Positions 7,172-11,232 of a stretch of DNA of 11,232 nt are shown piece after piece (position 1 is the first letter of the stretch; each line of letters starts with the position of its first letter). Source of the stretch: Phycisphaerae bacterium (GTDB lineage Bacteria; Planctomycetota; Phycisphaerae; Sedimentisphaerales; Anaerohalosphaeraceae). The stretch spans positions 1-11,232 of the forward strand of contig JAIPFN010000190.1 of assembly GCA_021736615.1 (NCBI GenBank), read 5' to 3'. The notes beneath the pieces were generated by a model, which was given only the letters and a program-made list of their open reading frames with translations, was not told where the DNA came from and did not search any database. Position numbers and translations under genes: made by a program.

Positions 7172-8287
7172 CTATGATTTTATCTCTATCGCTTTGTCCA
7201 TTTCTTTTGCTCTTTTTTGCCAGTTGTGCTTTTGCATTGCTATTATACCTCTTTTTGGGGCGTTTTGCCATAGGTTGTTTTGTTTTTGGCGGGTTGCGAG
7301 GTGTTTAAGTTTTGCTGTCAGGGAGTCTACTGTTCCGTCGTATAGGAATTCGTCTGGCTGGAGTTTTTCAATGTCTGCGGTTATTTCCGGGTATGAGAGG
7401 CGGTTTGGCAGGACGGGGTATGCGCCGCTGGCGATTGCTTCTACCACTGATATTCCGAAGAATTCGTGGGTCGCTGTTGAGACTACTACGTCTGCGTTTT
7501 GCAGGGCGGATATGTAGTCCTGTCTGGTCGGCTGGAAGCCCCACTCATCTATTTTATCTGCGTAGTCTTTTTTGGCTTGGGTGAAGACTTCCGGGATTTC
7601 TCTGAAGTGTTCGCCTATTATGCTTAGTCTGAAGTCTATGCGTTTATTTGTTAATCGTTTAATTGCCGCGAAGAAGTCTTCGGGGTTTTTGTCGTGTTCC
7701 CATCTTGCCGCCCACAGAATTTGCAGGGGGCGATTTTGTTTGTCGATTGTCTCTGGGATGGGAACGTCTATTGGCGGGTGCTGGACGGTTGATTTTGCGC
7801 GGATTCTTTCGATTATGTTTTCAGGTGTTTCGACGGGGAATTTTCTTATGAATTTTTTGAGTTCTGCGGGGAATTCGTTTTTGTGGAACTCGGAGTTGAA
7901 CCATATTCGGCCCGCGGCGAGGGCGGTGGTCATGTTGGTCACTACGTACTGGTAGTCGCGGTCGGATTCTACCTGGTTCGGGTAGGTGAGCTGGTTTTCG
8001 TGGAAGTAGACGACCGAGGGGATGTCGCGGATGCGCTTATCGACAAGGCCGTAGAATTCGGCGAGGTTGAGCATGTCCGAGCAGAAGATTACGTCCCAGG
8101 TATCGCCTTGGGCGAGTCTTTTGTTGACCTCATCGGCGAAGGAGATTGCGCTTAGACGCATTCGCCACTTCCATTTATTGGCAGGCTGGGTAAGCAGGTC
8201 CCACTGATGTTCGCTGCGGGATATCCAGCCGTCGAGGAAGGATTTGTGGCTGCCGCCGTAATATGGTTCTAATGCCAGTATTTTCAT
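7172..8287 (-). CDS. tRNA-queuosine alpha-mannosyltransferase homologue (QTMAN/GTDC1, DUF3524 family)
   Basis: The 371-residue protein has the N-terminal DUF3524 (QTMAN_N) block: MKILALEPYYGGSHKSFLDG at the start, then LTQPANKWKWRMRLSAISFA, then FCSDMLNLAEFYGL and VYFHENQLTYPNQ. A GT-B, GT4-like C-terminal half follows, with LQILWAARWEHDKNPEDFF and the sugar-nucleotide motif THEFFGISVVEAIASGAYPVLP. The characterised animal enzyme transfers mannose from GDP-mannose onto queuosine 34 of tRNA-Asp; bacterial homologues presumably glycosylate queuosine too, but this is inferred. The start is placed at ATG 8287 because the family begins at MKILALEPYYGG. A further in-frame ATG at 8323 would add 12 residues encoded by the adjacent CCGCGGATT repeat. 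No strong ribosome binding site is seen. It is followed after 20 bases by the 7152 gene. Queuosine synthesis genes are not in the window. Confidence 0.9.
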   Translation of the reverse strand: MKILALEPYYGGSHKSFLDGWISRSEHQWDLLTQPANKWKWRMRLSAISFADEVNKRLAQGDTWDVIFCSDMLNLAEFYGLVDKRIRDIPSVVYFHENQLTYPNQVESDRDYQYVVTNMTTALAAGRIWFNSEFHKNEFPAELKKFIRKFPVETPENIIERIRAKSTVQHPPIDVPIPETIDKQNRPLQILWAARWEHDKNPEDFFAAIKRLTNKRIDFRLSIIGEHFREIPEVFTQAKKDYADKIDEWGFQPTRQDYISALQNADVVVSTATHEFFGISVVEAIASGAYPVLPNRLSYPEITADIEKLQPDEFLYDGTVDSLTAKLKHLATRQKQNNLWQNAPKRGIIAMQKHNWQKRAKEMDKAIEIKS

Positions 8288-8298
8288 CCGGTGATTAT

Positions 8299-8370
8299 AA
8301 CCGCGGATTTCGCGGATTTCCACGGATTTTTTTTATCCGCGGATTACGCGGATTACGCGGATTTTTTTTT
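8299..8370. repeat. CCGCGGATT-type dispersed repeat before the mannosyltransferase gene
   Basis: About six units of CGCGGATT or CACGGATT form two blocks (8300-8330 and 8335-8362), each ending in a T run of eight to ten bases. The block begins 11 bases upstream of the chosen ATG at 8287. It is the longer relative of the repeat at 5250-5281 and has the same orientation relative to its downstream gene. The apparent ADYADYAD peptide on the plus strand is a by-product of the repeat. Confidence 0.75.
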
Positions 8371-8440
8371 AATTAAACAGCACAGGGGTTTTGATGGGTT
8401 TTGCTTACAACTTATGATGGTCTTGCTTGTTTTTCTTTTT

Positions 8441-8479
8441 TGCCACCGAGGAAAAAGAGGAAAAGAGAGGGATAAGAGA
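8441..8479. repeat. GCCACCGAGG-type purine-rich dispersed repeat (degenerate)
   Basis: The stretch begins TGCCACCGAGGAAAAAGAGG and continues with AGAGAGGGA. It looks like a worn copy of the GCCACGGAGGACACAGAGG repeat that is scattered in many environmental bacterial genomes. It is non-coding here. Confidence 0.5.
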
Positions 8480-8494
8480 AAATATTTATAAACG

Positions 8495-8514
8495 AATCCC
8501 GATAAATCGGGATT
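8495..8514. terminator. Perfect palindrome AATCCCGATAAATCGGGATT, likely terminator or repeat
   Basis: AATCCCGAT (8495-8503) and ATCGGGATT (8506-8514) form a perfect 9-base stem around AA. It lies 24 bases past the stop of the minus-strand membrane-protein gene ending at 8539, and is followed on that strand by an AT-rich but not clean T-run tail. It could be a weak intrinsic terminator or simply a dispersed palindrome. Confidence 0.5.
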
Positions 8515-8538
8515 CAACACGGAATAAGGCGGGTTAAT

Positions 8539-9219
8539 TTATTGGGATAGTTGCGGGGTTATTTCTTTGCTGGGTTTTGGTTTGCCATTTTTCTGCATGT
8601 ACCGCATGCACCACTTATAGAACAGGACAGCGACAATGATTGACAGGGGGAATATTATCAAAGATCCTATTGTATCGTGGCCGTGGCCTTTCTTTTCCTC
8701 CATTAGAGTCATGTAGAAAAATGAGGGTAATGTGATTATACTGAGAGACATTGAGAAGAGATACAGGCTGAAAAAAGATGTGAGTCCTTTAGAGACGGGG
8801 GTTCTTTGGGTTTTAAAGAGCTTGAACAGGAATCTGCATATAATGAGATATAAAATCCCGGCTGCCGACATGGTAATTGTATGGGTAAGTCCTATCTTGT
8901 CGGAACTGTGAAATGATTCGGGAATGAAAGACGATGCGTATATCCATATATTTATTGCCGCGACAATACTGATCTGGCGGACGATGTTTGCGTTGATTTT
9001 TGACCATGTTTGAATACCAAGCCGGAAGAGGTAAATGCCGAAAACAAATGAAGTTGCGATAAAGAACATTATGAAGAATGAAAAGCTGTCATCCTCTATT
9101 AGCATGTTCCAAAGGGCCTGCAGGTCGGCTAAGATAATATATGCACCGATAACGAAAAGTAAAGCGGCGGTCAGCCTGGGCAGTAATTTGCCCGGTTTGG
9201 GTGCTTCTATTGTATCCAT
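8539..9219 (-). CDS. Multi-pass membrane protein of unknown function
   Basis: The 226-residue product is mostly hydrophobic, with about six membrane segments (roughly 13-34, 46-68, 80-98, 111-133, 141-165 and 180-200). A short charged N-terminus (MDTIEAPKPGK) and a Lys/Pro-rich tail (MQKNGKPKPSKEITPQLSQ) flank them. A His/Lys-rich loop (EEKKGHGHD) lies between segments 5 and 6. No catalytic or transport motif is recognisable. The ATG at 9219 has an AGGAG ribosome binding site nine bases upstream, and a well-formed sigma-70 promoter on the same strand lies at 9286-9258. The gene is 251 bases from the next gene and looks like a separate transcription unit ending near the palindrome at 8495-8514. 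Confidence 0.72.
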   Translation of the reverse strand: MDTIEAPKPGKLLPRLTAALLFVIGAYIILADLQALWNMLIEDDSFSFFIMFFIATSFVFGIYLFRLGIQTWSKINANIVRQISIVAAINIWIYASSFIPESFHSSDKIGLTHTITMSAAGILYLIICRFLFKLFKTQRTPVSKGLTSFFSLYLFSMSLSIITLPSFFYMTLMEEKKGHGHDTIGSLIIFPLSIIVAVLFYKWCMRYMQKNGKPKPSKEITPQLSQ

Positions 9220-9257
9220 TATATCAATCTCCTGCTGATAAAGATTCCTTTAATGAA

Positions 9258-9286
9258 ATTCTAATGGTAAAGGAAGAGAATTACAA
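9258..9286 (-). promoter_or_regulatory. Predicted sigma-70 promoter for the 9219 gene
   Basis: On the minus strand, -35 TTGTAA (9286-9281), a 17-base spacer and -10 TAGAAT (9263-9258) predict a transcript starting near 9251. That leaves about a 30-base leader before the AGGAG site and ATG at 9219. Confidence 0.55.
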
Positions 9287-9459
9287 GGATTATTTTTTTA
9301 AGCTTTAATTTTGACTAATATATATACTATATCGGTATTTATGTCGGATTTTGTTGAGTGTAGGCGTGGTTCTTTCAAGTATTTAAGCCCGGATGCCCGA
9401 AATAGTTAAAAAGAAAGATACCTGGAATTGTAACTTTTCCTGCTTTTTTGGCTTATTTC

Positions 9460-9488
9460 TTGCGAATTGTTGTTTGATCTGCTAGAAT
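9460..9488 (+). promoter_or_regulatory. Predicted sigma-70 promoter for the 9544 gene
   Basis: -35 TTGCGA (9460-9465), a 17-base spacer and -10 TAGAAT (9483-9488), with an extended TGC just before the -10. The predicted start near 9495 gives a leader of about 50 bases to the ATG at 9544. Confidence 0.62.
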
Positions 9489-9543
9489 GGTTGCTATTGA
9501 AGCCGGGCATAATTGAGGCAAGTTTCACCAGAAGGAGCTTTTT

Positions 9544-10149
9544 ATGAGTAGTACTTCTTCATACCTGGAAATTATTTTCCAGTTAATTAACGGCCAGCAG
9601 CTTCGTTTTTCCGAAGACGACCCTGCCGCTGCCGACGACATTTTGCAAAATATCATCCCGCAGAAATTTTTCTCCGACGATCATCTTCGCCTTTGCGGCG
9701 AGAGTTTTGTGAGCGGAATCAGCAAGAACGCGATCTGCTGGATGGTTTTTAAGACCCACGCAAAACTCGACTGGAATTTTCCGCAGCATTTCATGGGAGC
9801 AGAGGTCCTTACCAAAGAGCGGTTTCAAAAGGCGCTGGATACCGAGCTTGACGGGATTAAGAAGCTGATGAAAGATGGCAAACCGGGTAAGCCTGTTTCG
9901 ATGTTCCTTGAGCTTATGATGCGGGACGGGGTTTACTGGCACCTTCGGATACATTCCGAGACGCTTGTGCGGATGGAAAAGATCGAGATGAGCAAGATTA
10001 TCCGCGAACTGACCGGCTTGCACGCAACAGGCCCGGAAGGCGGCGGGGTGCTTATCAATATGAATAACGTGATGTCGTGGAAATCGTTCCCCGGAGCGAT
10101 TGACGAGACGATGAAGTCCTGGAAGATGAACATCGCAAACACAAACTGA
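9544..10149 (+). CDS. Unrecognised soluble protein, single-gene transcription unit
   Basis: The 201-residue product is soluble, with no signal peptide or membrane helix. I recognise no family. The N-terminal part (YLEIIFQLINGQQLRFSEDD, then DDILQNIIPQKFFSDDHLRL) suggests short strands and helices. A charged helical middle follows (TELDGIKKLMKDGKPGKP), then a strand-rich part (GVYWHLRIHSETLVRMEKIE), and near the C-terminus a Gly-rich turn GPEGGGVLINMNNVMSWKSFPGA. The ATG at 9544 is well supported by AAGGAG (9532-9537). Codon choice is like that of thiC. The gene has its own promoter (9460-9488), a hairpin overlapping its stop codon (10141-10166) and a terminator at 10200-10230, so it is probably transcribed alone between the membrane-protein gene and the riboswitch of thiC. 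Confidence 0.8.
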   Translation: MSSTSSYLEIIFQLINGQQLRFSEDDPAAADDILQNIIPQKFFSDDHLRLCGESFVSGISKNAICWMVFKTHAKLDWNFPQHFMGAEVLTKERFQKALDTELDGIKKLMKDGKPGKPVSMFLELMMRDGVYWHLRIHSETLVRMEKIEMSKIIRELTGLHATGPEGGGVLINMNNVMSWKSFPGAIDETMKSWKMNIANTN

Positions 10150-10166
10150 CCTTTCGGCCAGTTTGT
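10141..10166 (+). other. Hairpin overlapping the stop codon of the 9544 gene
   Basis: ACAAACTG (10141-10148) pairs perfectly with CAGTTTGT (10159-10166), and a shorter CC/GG pairing fits inside. The TGA stop (10147-10149) lies in the stem. No T run follows, so it may stabilise the 3' end of the message rather than terminate. Confidence 0.5.
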
Positions 10167-10198
10167 AATTACGAATTACGAATGACGAATTACGAATT
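10167..10198. repeat. Tandem 7-base repeat AATTACG, four units
   Basis: Four adjacent units AATTACG, AATTACG, AATGACG, AATTACG and a partial fifth lie directly between the stop-codon hairpin and the terminator. This is a simple-sequence repeat seen dispersed in related genomes; no role is visible. Confidence 0.75.
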
Positions 10199-10199
10199 G

Positions 10200-10233
10200 A
10201 GGAAACCGCCTTCGGCGGAGGCTTTTTTATTGA
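10200..10233 (+). terminator. Rho-independent terminator of the 9544 gene (hairpin element, copy 2)
   Basis: CCGCC (10206-10210) pairs with GGCGG (10214-10218) around a TTC loop, followed by AGGC and six T bases (10223-10228). It is a near-copy of the element at 2713-2746. Its last bases also form part of the -35 box of the thiC promoter. Confidence 0.75.
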
Positions 10234-10259
10234 CGTTTGGTTATGTTGGGGGTTATAAT
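10230..10259 (+). promoter_or_regulatory. Predicted sigma-70 promoter of the thiC riboswitch transcript
   Basis: -35 TTGACG (10230-10235), an 18-base spacer and a consensus -10 TATAAT (10254-10259). The predicted start near 10266 lies just before the riboswitch aptamer. Confidence 0.72.
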
Positions 10260-10271
10260 TGATTTTAGTCT

Positions 10272-10372
10272 GTTCGCCAGGGGTGGCATTTTTTGCCTGA
10301 GAAATACCCTTTGAACCTGATCAGGAAAGGCTTTTGATTGAATTCATGGCCGACCTGCGTAGGGAAGCGACG
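10272..10372 (+). ncRNA. TPP riboswitch (THI element) aptamer
   Basis: The conserved TPP aptamer cores are present in order: GGGGTGGC (10280-10287), CTGAGA (10297-10302), ACCC (10306-10309), TGAACCTGATC (10312-10322) and GTAGGGAAG (10359-10367). Helices fit: P1 TCGC (10274-10277) with GCGA (10367-10370); P3 GGC (10285-10287) with GCC (10295-10297); P4 CAGG (10322-10325) with CCTG (10354-10357); P5 GGC (10329-10331) with GCC (10349-10351). The P5 loop of 17 bases is longer than usual and P3 is short. It senses thiamine pyrophosphate in the leader of thiC, a classic target. Confidence 0.95.
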
Positions 10373-10425
10373 TATTTTACATGTTTTTGTAAGGTCGCTT
10401 TCTATTTTAGAAGCGATCTTTTTTT
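10365..10425 (+). terminator. Riboswitch expression platform: attenuator terminator and competing antiterminator
   Basis: The terminator stem is TCGCTT plus CT (10395-10403, one bulged T) with AGAAGCGA (10409-10416), loop ATTTT, followed by TC and seven T bases (10419-10425). The competing antiterminator is AAGCGAC (10365-10371) with GTCGCTT (10394-10400). Since GCGA 10367-10370 is also the 3' side of aptamer helix P1, TPP binding should free the terminator and switch thiC off. Confidence 0.85.
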
Positions 10426-10439
10426 ATGGAGTTTTATAA

Positions 10440-11232
10440 ATGTCTACCCAACTTGAAATAGCAAGAAGCGGTCAAATCAGCGACGCGGTTAAATCTGTTG
10501 CTGTTATCGAAAATCTTGAGCCTAAGTTTATTCGTGACGAGGTTGCGGCTGGGCGTGTTGTTATTTGTGCAAATAAGGTTCACCTTGCAGACAATCTGGT
10601 ACCGGCAGGTATCGGCAGGGCACTGACGTGTAAGATCAATGCTAATATCGGGGCGAGCGATGTTCGTTCTTCTTTGGATCGTGAGATCGAGAAGATGAAG
10701 ATGGCTATCGACCTTGGTGCAGACGCTATGATGGATCTTAGTACCGGCGGCGACCTTGACGAGATTCGCACGAAGCTGCTTTCGCATTGCACTGTGCCTT
10801 TCGGGACGGTTCCGCTTTATGAGGTTATCACCGACCGCAGCGTTGAAGAGATCGACCGGGATTCGATTTTGCGAGTCGTCGAAAAGCAGGCAAAGCAGGG
10901 GGTTGATTTCTTCACCATTCACGCCGGTATTCTTCGCGAGCATCTTGACCTTATCGGCAATCGTGTTTGCGGTATTGTCAGCAGGGGCGGGTCGCTTATG
11001 GCAAAGTGGATGCTGCATCATAACAAGCAGAATCCGATGTTTGATATGTTTGACGATCTTTGCGCGATCATGCGTGAGTATGACGTTTGTTTTTCGCTGG
11101 GTGACGCACTTCGTCCGGGCTGTATCGCAGACGCTACCGACGAAGGACAGATCGCCGAACTTCGCACGCTTGGCGAGTTAACCCAGCGTGCGTGGGAGAA
11201 CGGCTGTCAGGTCATGGTAGAAGGGCCGGGGC
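10440..11232 (+). CDS. thiC: Phosphomethylpyrimidine synthase ThiC (5' part; runs off the window)
   Basis: ThiC is the radical-SAM enzyme that converts 5-aminoimidazole ribotide into hydroxymethylpyrimidine phosphate, the pyrimidine precursor of thiamine. The 264 residues visible carry the family's conserved blocks: KINANIGAS (65-73), DLSTGGD (99-105), TVPLYEV (123-129), DFFTIHAG (156-163), SRGGS (181-185) and SLGDALRPG (219-227). The N-terminus is of the short type (no long plant or enterobacterial extension), with a likely full length near 430. The CxxCxxxxC cluster motif near the C-terminus lies beyond the window. The ATG at 10440 has GGAG (10428-10431) eight bases upstream, directly after the attenuator. 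Control is by the TPP riboswitch at 10272-10425. An ORF of 195 residues on the opposite strand is a shadow of this gene. Confidence 0.96.
   Translation, partial: MSTQLEIARSGQISDAVKSVAVIENLEPKFIRDEVAAGRVVICANKVHLADNLVPAGIGRALTCKINANIGASDVRSSLDREIEKMKMAIDLGADAMMDLSTGGDLDEIRTKLLSHCTVPFGTVPLYEVITDRSVEEIDRDSILRVVEKQAKQGVDFFTIHAGILREHLDLIGNRVCGIVSRGGSLMAKWMLHHNKQNPMFDMFDDLCAIMREYDVCFSLGDALRPGCIADATDEGQIAELRTLGELTQRAWENGCQVMVEGPG

Larger units (their letters stand above)
8371..8538. other. Gene-free remainder of the gap between 8288 and 8538
   Basis: The 251-base gap between the mannosyltransferase and the next minus-strand gene holds no credible ORF. It consists of the CCGCGGATT repeat, a stretch with nothing I recognise (8371-8440), a purine-rich GCCACCGAGG repeat (8441-8479) and a palindrome (8495-8514). 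A promoter for the minus-strand block could lie here, but I could not pick a convincing one. Confidence 0.5.
9220..9543. other. Divergent intergenic region, 324 bases, promoters on both strands
   Basis: No ORF is supported here. The region separates the minus-strand membrane-protein gene from the plus-strand gene at 9544 and contains one promoter for each (separate entries). The middle, about 9290-9420, is AT-rich; apart from an AT-alternating run near 9315-9332 I see no further structure. Confidence 0.6.

Noticed and set aside
8299..8370. CRISPR-like array
   Set aside because: Units are 8-10 bases with no unique spacers and no cas genes; it is a tandem dispersed repeat.
8291..8491. 66-residue plus-strand ORF with an ADYADYAD pattern
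   Set aside because: It is translated from the CCGCGGATT repeat and low-complexity DNA; this peptide type is a well-known false gene.
9311..9328. TTGACT followed by TATACT as a promoter
   Set aside because: The two boxes are only 6 bases apart, so they cannot act together; the 9460-9488 pair has correct spacing.
9583..10023. 146-residue minus-strand ORF opposite the 9544 gene
   Set aside because: The plus-strand gene has a promoter, ribosome binding site and terminator; the antisense ORF has none.
10434..11021. 195-residue minus-strand ORF opposite thiC
   Set aside because: It is the antisense shadow of a clear thiC coding sequence and has no ribosome binding site or recognisable protein pattern.

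Overview
The window looks like a chromosomal segment of a planctomycete, most likely from the Phycisphaerae side of the phylum. The evidence is indirect. The protein at 5296-6543 belongs by eye to a family that is very common in planctomycetes: an N-terminal membrane anchor, an internal DQLVG motif, and a C-terminal segment of the form YKLENGTYP / PRDP / YSVGPNAKDDGG. The intergenic DNA also carries the short CCGCGGATT, GCCACCGAGG and AATTACG repeats often scattered through such genomes. No rRNA, tRNA, transposase, phage gene or CRISPR array is visible.

Layout from left to right. Positions 1 to about 860 are clearly more AT-rich than the rest and hold the 3' end of an unrecognised gene plus a second ORF whose believable coding part stops near 860. 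There it runs in a different frame into a zinc-ribbon, DUF4190-like membrane protein (870-1574). A hairpin flanked by A and T runs separates this gene from a long convergent block on the minus strand. In transcription order that block is: a multi-pass membrane protein (9219-8539); a homologue of tRNA-queuosine alpha-mannosyltransferase (8287-7172); a membrane protein with a PH-like soluble half (7152-6544); the planctomycete-type protein (6543-5296) whose frame has no usable start codon at its natural N-terminus; a U32 peptidase-family protein like the tRNA U34 hydroxylation factor TrhP (5231-4032); an MFS transporter (4004-2757); and a low-specificity threonine aldolase (2674-1649).

Right of a 324-base divergent promoter region, the plus strand carries an unrecognised 201-residue protein (9544-10149) with its own promoter, ribosome binding site and terminator. 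After it come a strong promoter, a thiamine pyrophosphate (TPP) riboswitch with a legible transcription-attenuation platform, and thiC (10440 to the window edge), which makes the pyrimidine part of thiamine.

How the genes relate: two members of the minus-strand block belong to families that modify the tRNA wobble base 34 (queuosine mannosylation and uridine hydroxylation). Both have a CCGCGGATT repeat directly before the start codon and no clear Shine-Dalgarno sequence. The rest looks like ordinary metabolism and transport. I do not see a multi-gene defence or mobile system. The most worthwhile items are the missing start at 6543, the junction near 860, two hairpin copies with a compensatory base-pair change, and the readable riboswitch switching mechanism.
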